64,000 nucleotides of DNA, taken from contig JAFLCN010000018.1 in NCBI GenBank assembly GCA_017303555.1, positions 21,815-85,814 on the forward strand, given 5' to 3'. The notes under the pieces were generated by a model that did not search any database, was not told where the DNA came from, and saw only the letters and a list, made by a program, of their open reading frames with translations. Shown in pieces: positions 43,912-51,132 of this stretch; position 1 is the stretch's first letter; every line of letters begins with the position of its first letter. The stretch comes from Planctomycetota bacterium (GTDB lineage Bacteria > Planctomycetota > Phycisphaerae > Phycisphaerales > UBA1924). Made by a program: the position numbers and the translations under genes.

Positions 43912-44160
43912 TTACAGCGTCGCGCTGGTGTACGGCAGCAGGGCCATAAACCGGGCACGCTTGATCGCCTGGGCGAGCAGACGCTGCTCCTGGGCCGAGG
44001 TGCCGTTGCGCTTGCGGGCGAAGATCTTGCCGTTGGGCGACATGGTGCGGCGGAGGTTCTCCACGTCCTTGTAGTCGATGAAGATGTTGCCCTTGGGGGT
44101 CGTCTTGGTGATCTTCGGCTTGGGCTGGGGGCCGGCGCTGAACTTGGCGAACTTGCTCAT
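43912..44160 (-). CDS. rpsR: 30S ribosomal protein S18
   Basis: This 82-residue protein is S18, which binds next to S6 in the platform of the small subunit. The core signature reads [19 protein letters not shown], then [29 protein letters not shown]. Length is typical (about 75-90). It stands alone, without rpsF, ssb or rplI, which usually accompany it. A good terminator follows. Confidence 0.97.
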   Translation of the reverse strand: MSKFAKFSAGPQPKPKITKTTPKGNIFIDYKDVENLRRTMSPNGKIFARKRNGTSAQEQRLLAQAIKRARFMALLPYTSATL

Positions 44161-44296
44161 GGAAAACTCCGTCGTGGACCTGTGGTCCCAGTCATGGTCT
44201 AGCGGCCCGGGGTCTCAGGAGAACGCTCCCGTCCGGGCGACTTGTTCCTCGCCAGAAGCCCGAAAAGGGTTCCGGTGGGGTCAAGATATTAGGCGT

Positions 44297-44821
44297 TCAG
44301 GCTTTGGAAGGCGAGGCCGGGCCGGGTTGATCGTGGCTCGAATTCGCGCTTGTTTTGCAGGCATTTCCGTCCAGGGCCAGGAAGCCGCCCCCGAAAACAG
44401 CCACCAGCAGCGTCGGAAGCAGGATCAGGGCGTTCTCTCCGACTTTGCACCAGGTCATCTTGTCGTGCGGGCAGAGGAGCGAGAACTTCCCGAAGCAGCC
44501 GCAGGTGAGGCTCATGTTGCGAAGGAGGACCGAGGCGACGGCGATGGTGAAGGCGATCAGCATGACCGAGAGCAGCGTTGCCGCGGCACGCGTCCAGAGT
44601 CCGACGATGAGCAGCAGGCCGCAGAGCACCTCGATCCACGGGATGACGCCGGTGGCGAGCAGAACCAAGTGCTCCGGCAGGATTTTGAAGCTGTTGATCG
44701 ACATCGCGAACTTCTGCGGGCCCGATTCGGGTGCGAAGAGCTTCTGGTATGCCGCGAAGAGGAAAAGCGCGGCAACCGCGAGACGGCAGACGAGCAGAAG
44801 AAAGCGGCCCAGGGCGATCAC
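44297..44821 (-). CDS. MauE/DoxX-like membrane protein with a cysteine loop
   Basis: This 174-residue protein has four membrane helices: FLLLVCRLAVAALFLFAAYQKL, LVLLATGVIPWIEVLCGLLLIVG, ATLLSVMLIAFTIAVASVLL and ALILLPTLLVAVFGG. The loop before the last helix contains LTCGCFGKFSLLCP and TWCKVGEN, i.e. four cysteines in the CxCFG arrangement typical of MauE-like DoxX proteins. It may take part in disulfide or thiol redox traffic across the membrane. Its start overlaps the rhodanese gene stop by four bases (ATGA), so the two proteins are translationally coupled. Confidence 0.82.
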   Translation of the reverse strand: MIALGRFLLLVCRLAVAALFLFAAYQKLFAPESGPQKFAMSINSFKILPEHLVLLATGVIPWIEVLCGLLLIVGLWTRAAATLLSVMLIAFTIAVASVLLRNMSLTCGCFGKFSLLCPHDKMTWCKVGENALILLPTLLVAVFGGGFLALDGNACKTSANSSHDQPGPASPSKA

Positions 44822-45393
44822 TTGCTCACCTTCTCGATCGGATGTCCGGCCTTTTCCCAGGCGGGGAAGCCGGCTTCAAAGATGTGGATGCGCGTGTAGC
44901 CCGCACCCTGAAGAAGGATGGCGAGGTTCTTCGATGCGTCACAATCACCCCCGCCGCAGTAGATGACGATCGGCTGCGCGGGATCGAGCGCCTTCATGGC
45001 GTCGTCCGCCGCCGGGGTGTTGAACATCGCGGAGGTGAGCTGGAAAGCCTGCGGCACGTGCCCGGCCTTGAACTCTTCATCGATGCGGGCGTCGAGGAAA
45101 ACGACGCCGGTGTCGAAGAGTTCCTTCGCGGCCTTGACATCGATCATCAGGCCGAGCGGCGACGGAGCGGCGGGCGGGTTCGCTTGGCTCGATCGAGAAA
45201 ACTCCGATTGCGGAGCTGCTTTCGCTTCCGCGGGCGGGGCCGGCGAAGCCGCGTTCGTTGTGGAGGTGGTGTTGGAAGAGGACGATTGCGGGAGGAGCGA
45301 AATGGTCGTCGGGCGGATCCACGAATCCGCAGCGCCGAGAATGACGCCGAGCCCGACAATCGCCAGGATTCGCTGGAAGAGAAGGCAGTTCAT
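44818..45393 (-). CDS. Membrane-anchored rhodanese-like protein
   Basis: This 191-residue protein has an N-terminal membrane anchor or signal (RILAIVGLGVILGAADSW), a Ser/Ala/Pro-rich linker to about residue 80, then a rhodanese domain with FLDARIDEEFKAGHVPQA and active-site cysteine in IYCGGGDCDASKNLA. The domain therefore faces the periplasm. Rhodaneses carry persulfide sulfur or act as thiol relays. It is coupled to the MauE-like gene and 41 bases after the DUF1573 gene on the same strand. Confidence 0.85.
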   Translation of the reverse strand: MNCLLFQRILAIVGLGVILGAADSWIRPTTISLLPQSSSSNTTSTTNAASPAPPAEAKAAPQSEFSRSSQANPPAAPSPLGLMIDVKAAKELFDTGVVFLDARIDEEFKAGHVPQAFQLTSAMFNTPAADDAMKALDPAQPIVIYCGGGDCDASKNLAILLQGAGYTRIHIFEAGFPAWEKAGHPIEKVSK

Positions 45394-45434
45394 CGCGGCG
45401 CTCCTTGCCGACGACCCGGATCGCCGAACACCAC

Positions 45435-46586
45435 TCAGCGGACGACGAGATAGACGCCCATGCGCACGGATTCTTCGCCCGGCACATCGGTCAGAACGTC
45501 ACAGTCGATGACGCCGCGGTACATCTCGTTCGGGGCCTTGCCCGAGATTGCGATGGTGTAGGTGCTGAGGTCGCCGTCCTTGGTCGGCTTGAATTCGAAG
45601 TCGAGCTGCGGATCGACACGGCCGGCCGGAGCCGCGACCTGCTTGATGCCGAGGATCTTGAAAGGCTTGTTGCCGCGGCTGGTGATGGTGGCGGTGTTGC
45701 TGAACTCCGCCGTGCGTGCGACGAGGCCCATGGTGACGCGCTGGGGCTTGGTCTCGACATCGCCGACGACCTCGCCGAGCACGGGCAGGCGGGTTTCCTT
45801 CTCGCGGGTGTCGTTCGTTGTGACGATCATGTTGCGGTTGAAACGCTCGATCTTTTTGGCGGGCGGATAGATGACCTTGACGGGGATTTTGTACAGCGTT
45901 TCACCGTTGATCGTGATCGGCTCGGACTTGCCGATCTCGGCCTTGATGTCTTCACCCTGGCCGTCGAACTTGATGTCGGTGATCGTGAAGCCCGGGATGC
46001 GGCCCGTGACCGCGAGGTCCACGGAGCGGGATTCGCCCTTGGCGAGCTGGTTGAAAGCGATGATCTTGGGTTCGATGGTCACGATCGGCTGAACATCGGC
46101 TTCGATCATGAGCGAGGAGGTGGGGGAGGTCGGGTCGTTTGAGATCACGGTGACGCGCTGCTGCACGGGGCCGGCTGCCTTGCCCTTGGGGTCGAAGATC
46201 ACCTTGATCTCGCCCGCCTCGCCCGGTGCGTACTCCATCTTCGAAAGCTGGGGCACGGTGCAATGGCACGAACCCGAAGCGCTCGTGATGATCAGGTTTG
46301 CGTCGCCGGAGTTCTTGAACTTGAAGACGTGCTCGACCGAGTTGGACGAGAGAATCTTGCCGAAATTGAACGACTTTTCGTCGGGAGTGAAGCGGCCGGA
46401 GGGGCCGACGGGCTGCGCAGGTGCGGGCGCGAGCTGGCCCGGGCGCGGCGGGAGGCGGTCGCCGGTCGGCGTGTTCTGGACGGTGGTTGGAGAGGGCGCC
46501 TGCGGCGCGGCTGGCTGAGCCCAGACCGTGGTGATGGAGACAACGGCCAAACCCGAGACAGCAACAAGAACGCGTGTGGACTGCAT
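45435..46586 (-). CDS. Secreted DUF1573 protein
   Basis: This 383-residue exported protein starts at ATG 46586 after GGAG, with a signal peptide ending VVSITTVWAQ. A Pro-rich linker precedes the DUF1573 (Ig/ASPM-SPD-2-like) domain with FNFGKILSSNSVEHVFKFKNSG and the cysteine-containing SASGSCHCTVPQ, then EYAPGEAGEIKVIFDP. Further Ig-like repeats fill the C-terminal half (VVGDVETKPQRVTMGLV). DUF1573 proteins are common in Planctomycetes and Bacteroidetes, function unknown. First gene of a likely operon with the rhodanese and MauE-like genes. Confidence 0.85.
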   Translation of the reverse strand: MQSTRVLVAVSGLAVVSITTVWAQPAAPQAPSPTTVQNTPTGDRLPPRPGQLAPAPAQPVGPSGRFTPDEKSFNFGKILSSNSVEHVFKFKNSGDANLIITSASGSCHCTVPQLSKMEYAPGEAGEIKVIFDPKGKAAGPVQQRVTVISNDPTSPTSSLMIEADVQPIVTIEPKIIAFNQLAKGESRSVDLAVTGRIPGFTITDIKFDGQGEDIKAEIGKSEPITINGETLYKIPVKVIYPPAKKIERFNRNMIVTTNDTREKETRLPVLGEVVGDVETKPQRVTMGLVARTAEFSNTATITSRGNKPFKILGIKQVAAPAGRVDPQLDFEFKPTKDGDLSTYTIAISGKAPNEMYRGVIDCDVLTDVPGEESVRMGVYLVVR

Positions 46587-46738
46587 AAGAAGCTCCCGAC
46601 GAGGCTTTGGTGTTGTTGAGCGAGGAGGCGAGTCGATCGGTTCGGAAAAGGACCAAGTTTTGGCAGGGGGAAGCATAGCGGATGTGTTTGCGCTTTGTGC
46701 GGTGGCGTTGCCGAACGCCGGCTACTTTTCCGGACCAT

Positions 46739-47908
46739 TCAGGCTTCGGCGGCTTCGGGCTCGTAGGCACCGCCGCGAAGGCCGCCGGCGAGGAACTCGT
46801 CGAGGCGGACGGAGACCTCGGACGGGGTCTGGGCGTTGCGGATGGCCTCTTTGAGGGGTTTGACGCCGACGATGCGGCCCCGGGAGTCTGTGGTCATCAG
46901 ACGCTTGGCAAACCAGGTCATGCGGCGGCGAATCTGGACCATGGCGTAGTGCTCGCCACGGTATTGGACCATGAGATTCAGGTAGCGCCGGACCGATTCG
47001 ATGATCTCGCACTCGGGGGGTGGGGGCGGGGTGATGCCGGTGGCTTGCAGGGCCCACGCATCGCGGAAGAGCCACGGCGTGCTGAGGGCACCGCGCCCGA
47101 TCATGACGCCGGCGCAACCGGTCTCGCGGATCATCCGCACGGCGTCCGGGGCTTCACGCACATCGCCGTTGCCGATGACGGGGATCTGGCCGTTGACCGA
47201 TTCGACGACGCGCGCGATGCCCGCGAGCTGCACTTCGCCTGAGAACTTCATCTCGGTCGTGCGTCCGTGAACAGTGACACCCACCACGCCGACATCGGCA
47301 AGCATGCGCGCGAGGTGGGGCGAGCAAGCGGTGCCCGCGTGATAGTCGGCATCGCTCCAGCAGAGGCGCATCTTGCAGGTGAGCGGCACGGGAAGCCGGG
47401 CGGCAGGCACGGGCAGGGACGCATTCCCCAGCCGCCTCGACCATTCTTCGGGCGAGAGCGAGCACGCTTCGAGTTCTTTCACAACTCGGGCCGCGATGGA
47501 GACGGCGCGGTTCAAGTCGGTCAGCAGTTTGCTCCCGCCGTCTTTCTTTGTCACCTTATCAACAGGGCAGCCCATGTTGATATCAACGAGCGTGGAGCCA
47601 TGCTCGACCGCCCAGCGTGCGCCCTGGGCCATGATCTCGGGGTCGCTGCCGTAGAGCTGCATGCCGACGGGCTTGTCGAAATCGTTGGTGGCGGCAAGAT
47701 CGAGGCTGGAAGATGTGCCCCGGAGAAGGCCCTGCGGGCTGAGCAGATCCGTGCAGGCGAGGCCGACTCCGATGCCGACACCACCCGGGTGCGTGGACCA
47801 TTCGCGGACGATGGTTCGGAATGCGAGATCGCAATAGCCGGCGATCGGCGCGAGGAGCAAGTTGCTCGCGAGGCGCAAGGGGCCGAGTTGGAGAGGAGCG
47901 GCGATCAA
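46739..47908 (-). CDS. dus: tRNA-dihydrouridine synthase
   Basis: This 389-residue FMN enzyme reduces uridine to dihydrouridine in tRNA. The N-terminus LLLAPIAGYCDLAFRTIVRE and the motif VDINMGCPVDKVTKKDGGSKLL (catalytic cysteine near residue 112) are typical of the DusB group; VTVHGRTTEMKFSG and VIGNGDVREAPDA complete the barrel, and a helical C-terminal domain follows. A stretch around 150-175 is longer than usual. The start overlaps the hepT-like stop by four bases (ATGA), so it is the last gene of a coupled mntA-hepT-dus cluster. Confidence 0.93.
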   Translation of the reverse strand: MIAAPLQLGPLRLASNLLLAPIAGYCDLAFRTIVREWSTHPGGVGIGVGLACTDLLSPQGLLRGTSSSLDLAATNDFDKPVGMQLYGSDPEIMAQGARWAVEHGSTLVDINMGCPVDKVTKKDGGSKLLTDLNRAVSIAARVVKELEACSLSPEEWSRRLGNASLPVPAARLPVPLTCKMRLCWSDADYHAGTACSPHLARMLADVGVVGVTVHGRTTEMKFSGEVQLAGIARVVESVNGQIPVIGNGDVREAPDAVRMIRETGCAGVMIGRGALSTPWLFRDAWALQATGITPPPPPECEIIESVRRYLNLMVQYRGEHYAMVQIRRRMTWFAKRLMTTDSRGRIVGVKPLKEAIRNAQTPSEVSVRLDEFLAGGLRGGAYEPEAAEA

Positions 47909-48300
47909 ATGGATTCGCCAAACTTCACAAGGAATGGTCCGGCGACGCGACGCACTCGTTCGGCCGCCGCGAAAGCAAGCTCTGCTTCTATCTTTGTCGC
48001 GGATACCCCCGGGTAGCGATAATCGACAGCAGCCGGGACGAGCACTTGCAGGTCGAGAGGATCTGACTTCCAGCTCGCGTCTGCAAGCACGAGCAATCGA
48101 TCGAGTTCAAAAAGGTCGTGAGTCTTCGGTGCCTTCTGTCCATGAAAAATCAACAGGGCCTTCATTAGTTTTTCAACGCATTGCTGAGCGTGAAAGCACA
48201 CGGCATCGGGGTTGTAATCCTGCGTTGCAGCGGCTTCGCGACGTGCGGTGACCCAATCAGCCTTTGCTTTCGTGACAAATTCGCGTGCGACGCTGCTCAT
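47905..48300 (-). CDS. HEPN domain protein (HepT-like)
   Basis: This 131-residue helical HEPN protein has AVCFHAQQCVEKLMKALLIFHGQKAPKTHDLFELDRLL (about residues 33-70), the classic core of HEPN partners of MNT nucleotidyltransferases, and ends with VDYRYPG and a long helix. In HepT/MntA systems the HEPN protein is an RNase toxin that MntA silences by AMPylation. I do not see the catalytic R-x4-6-H motif, so this copy may not be a nuclease. It overlaps both neighbours by four bases (ATGA at each junction). Confidence 0.85.
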   Translation of the reverse strand: MSSVAREFVTKAKADWVTARREAAATQDYNPDAVCFHAQQCVEKLMKALLIFHGQKAPKTHDLFELDRLLVLADASWKSDPLDLQVLVPAAVDYRYPGVSATKIEAELAFAAAERVRRVAGPFLVKFGESI

Positions 48301-48627
48301 GCCGCCTTCCGGAACAGCACAATTCCGCTCTCGATCGCTTCCTGAAGGATTGGGTCGCCATCGGCGAGCCGCATGGAGACTTCATCGCTCCGGCGAACGA
48401 CGATATCGACGGGAAAATCGACGCAAAGCGATGCTCGGATCTTGCCGGAGCGGAGATACGGACTCCCGGCGAAGTTGCCGATGACCAGCAAATCGACATC
48501 CGACTGAGGTGTGGACCGCCCGGTCGCTCGTGAACCGAACAACACGACAGAGTCCGCGCGAAATTCACTTCCGATCTGGTGCGCGAGAATGCGAAGTTGT
48601 TCGATGGTCGGCTCGATACAAAATCAT
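48297..48627 (-). CDS. MNT-type nucleotidyltransferase (MntA-like), apparent frameshift near start
   Basis: The minimal nucleotidyltransferase has the signature GSRATGRSTPQSDVDLLV, a perfect GSx10DxD, followed by FPVDIVVRR with the third acidic residue. The frame with a standard start begins only at GTG 48545, just before LFGSRATG. Upstream of that, the same frame continues with IEQLRILAHQIGSEFRADSV, exactly what family members have there, until a TGA at 48628-48626. ATG 48627 lies one frame off; removing one base from the four-base T run (48623-48620 on this strand) would join it. So either this is a real frameshift or a sequencing error. The stop overlaps hepT. Confidence 0.75.
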
Positions 48628-48726
48628 ATCACACGTCTGGCGATGGCTGGAATCTCGAGATTCGCAGTATTTCGCGAACGGTGCAACAAGCTCGCATCCG
48701 AGCGAATCGAGTTGCGATCCGGGCGT

Positions 48727-50067
48727 TCAAGACGCGAGCGTGCCTTGCACCGGACGATCTTCGAGCGCTGTCGCGTTCGTCGGCCCAGTCAGCACCCGCT
48801 CGCCCTCCATCGGGCTGTAGCGCGAGCCGTAGAGCGGGATGCGGGCGTTGCTGGCGGTCTTGGGCATCAGCGGCAGCGCGATGAGAATGACGAAGAACAT
48901 CGCCACGTTTGCGCCCAGCAGCGCGAGCAGCGAGGTCTGGCCGAAGTACACCATCACGCTGGTCACGATCACAACGAACAGCGAGATCGGGATCGCGCCC
49001 TGCCAGCCGGTGGTCATGACCTGGTCGTAACGCAGGCGGGGAATCGTCCAGCGGATCAGCATGCCGAAGCAGATGAGCAGGAACGTCTTGCCGCCGAACA
49101 CGGCGATCTTCGCGATCATGCCGAGCGTTGTGACGTTTTCCGGGCTGAGCAGGTGGTTGCTGCCCAGGAAGCCCAGGGGCAAGTGGTAGCCGCCCAGGAA
49201 GATCATCGCGAAGAGTGCGCTGCCCGTGATGAGGTGCGCGTATTCCGCGAGCGGGTACAGCGCGAACCGCATCGACGAGAACTCGGTGTGGAAGCCGCCG
49301 ACGAGCTCCTGCTCGCATTCCGCGTTGTCGAACGGTGCACGGTTTCCTTCAGCGAGCGCGGTCACGTAGAACAACGCCGCGGCAATCGGCTGGCTGAGGA
49401 TGAGCCAGCCGTGCTGATATTGCCACCGGATGATCTGTTCCGGAAGCAGGCTGCCGATCGTCAGCAGCACGGCCAGGAGCGAAAGACCCATCGGAATCTC
49501 GTACGAGATCATCTGCGCTGTGGCACGCAGACCACCGAAGAACGAGTACTTGTTGTTCGAAGCCCAGCCCCCCAGCGTGATGCCGTAGACGCCCAGCGAT
49601 GCCGCGGCGAGCACGTACACCATTCCCACACTGATGTTCGCCCCCGCGACGAGCACAACCGCCGGCGGCAGCCAGCCGAGGAACGGAATCGGCAGCCACG
49701 GGGCTTCCCAGCTTCCTCCCCACGGGATGATTGCGAAGGTGACCAGCGGCGGAATCACCACGAGCGCCGGTGCCAGGGCGAAGAGAATCTTGTCCACGCG
49801 TGCGGGCGTGTAGTCCTCCTTCAGGAACAGCTTGAGGCCGTCCGCGAGGAACTGGCCCAAGCCCCACATGCCCTTCAGGAAGGCAAGAAAAGGCAGGCCG
49901 AAATCAAAGCCCACGCGGTTGGGGCCGATGCGGTCCTGGATGTACGCCGAGATCTTTCGCTCGAGGTAGATGCACATGCCCGCACCGCCCAGGATCACGT
50001 GGAAGACCACGAGAAGCACGGCGACGGAGACCAGAAGCTGCGAAGTCAGAAACTCGGGGATGTGCAT
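48727..50067 (-). CDS. nuoH: NADH-quinone oxidoreductase subunit H
   Basis: This 446-residue membrane subunit of complex I lies at the quinone site, linking the peripheral arm to the membrane arm. Eight to nine helices can be traced. Signatures are GMCIYLERKISAYIQDRIGPNRVG (about residues 30-53) and the loop PFDNAECEQELVGGFHTEFSSMRFALYPLAEYAH, matching the conserved NuoH quinone-chamber loop. It is longer than most NuoH (about 330-400) because of a C-terminal tail. No other nuo gene is next to it. Confidence 0.96.
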   Translation of the reverse strand: MHIPEFLTSQLLVSVAVLLVVFHVILGGAGMCIYLERKISAYIQDRIGPNRVGFDFGLPFLAFLKGMWGLGQFLADGLKLFLKEDYTPARVDKILFALAPALVVIPPLVTFAIIPWGGSWEAPWLPIPFLGWLPPAVVLVAGANISVGMVYVLAAASLGVYGITLGGWASNNKYSFFGGLRATAQMISYEIPMGLSLLAVLLTIGSLLPEQIIRWQYQHGWLILSQPIAAALFYVTALAEGNRAPFDNAECEQELVGGFHTEFSSMRFALYPLAEYAHLITGSALFAMIFLGGYHLPLGFLGSNHLLSPENVTTLGMIAKIAVFGGKTFLLICFGMLIRWTIPRLRYDQVMTTGWQGAIPISLFVVIVTSVMVYFGQTSLLALLGANVAMFFVILIALPLMPKTASNARIPLYGSRYSPMEGERVLTGPTNATALEDRPVQGTLAS

Positions 50068-50129
50068 GCGGCCAGAGTGTAGTGAGCGCGGGGCCGTTTG
50101 TGGAGTTCCGGACGGCCACCCGCCGGTTC

Positions 50130-50170
50130 AAAAAAAGAAGAGGCGGCGGGAAACTTCGTCCTCGCCGCCC
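50130..50170 (-). terminator. Terminator after PEP-CTERM-like protein at 50199
   Basis: On the minus strand: GGCGGCG, a loop of about 14 bases, CGCCGCC, then TCTTCTTTTTTT. It sits about 30 bases beyond the stop codon. Confidence 0.75.
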
Positions 50171-50198
50171 GGGTCGGGGTTGATTGAAAAGGGCCGGT

Positions 50199-50933
50199 TC
50201 AGCGCCGGCGACGGCGGGCCGCGAGGATCAGGCCCAGGGCACCGGTCGCAACCGAGCCGGGAGCGGGGATCATGGCCGAGATCACGATGACCGAATCGTT
50301 GTAGTCGTAGTCCGCGCCGCCCGCGATGCGGTCTTCCCAGAAGAGTGCCCAGGTGGGCGTCGAGAAGCCGGCGCCGGTGAGGCGGTAGGTCACGAGCTGG
50401 CCGTACGCGTTGCCGCCTTCGACGTTGTCGGAGACGCGGCTGGTGAATTCGCGGCCGGTCGAAAGATCCTGAAGCGCCCAGCGGAAGGACGAGCTGACGT
50501 TGAAGCTGCCGCTGTTGCCGATCGAGCCGGTGTTCGAAACCGCGGAGAAGAAGCCACCGTTGGTGTCGTCGCGCCAGCCGAAGACGGAGTTGTCGCCCGC
50601 GTACTTCGCCTTCACTTCAAAGCCGACCTGCGAACCCGACCAGATCTGGCCGTCGGAGGTGCTGAGCGTGCCGACCGATGCGGTCAGGCTCATCGGGCCG
50701 CCGACGTTGCTGTCGGCGATGCGCTGGGCCGTGATCGAGCCGTTCCCCAGGTTCAGCGACCCGGGTCCGCCGACGGTATTGAATGTGCCGCCAAAGAGAA
50801 TGCCGAGGATGCTCGAGACATCCTGCTCGCCGCCGGGCGCGGCCTGGATGGTGTTGTACACGGGGGCGGCGTTTGCGATCGAAGCACAAGCCAAAGCGAT
50901 CGCGGAACCAAAGGCGGTGTTGCGAATCTTCAT
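50199..50933 (-). CDS. PEP-CTERM-like secreted protein, DUF4114-like
   Basis: This 244-residue exported protein has signal peptide RNTAFGSAIALACASIANA after a GAGAGAGAA leader. The mature region ends with WEDRIAGGADYDYNDSVIVIS, the acidic pattern of DUF4114-like domains often found in PEP-CTERM proteins. The sorting tag is IPAPGSVATGALGLILAA then RRRRR. It is predicted to be surface-attached or secreted and may bind calcium through the Asp/Asn cluster. Not close in sequence to the 33-36 kb paralogues. Confidence 0.83.
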   Translation of the reverse strand: MKIRNTAFGSAIALACASIANAAPVYNTIQAAPGGEQDVSSILGILFGGTFNTVGGPGSLNLGNGSITAQRIADSNVGGPMSLTASVGTLSTSDGQIWSGSQVGFEVKAKYAGDNSVFGWRDDTNGGFFSAVSNTGSIGNSGSFNVSSSFRWALQDLSTGREFTSRVSDNVEGGNAYGQLVTYRLTGAGFSTPTWALFWEDRIAGGADYDYNDSVIVISAMIPAPGSVATGALGLILAARRRRR

Positions 50934-51132
50934 GTTTCTCTCTCCCTGAGAATGGCCGAGAATGGCGCCCTTGCGAGCGATCCGTCACTCCAGGTGAAAC
51001 ATGCCACGAGATCGGGGCCCCGGCCGGGTTTTGCACCGTTCGGCTGCGAGACTCGGCGAGTCGGCGCGGCACGCGCGTCACGACCGTTGCATCCGCGAAC
51101 GGACGGGAACAGATCGTGCAAGAAGACGGGAA

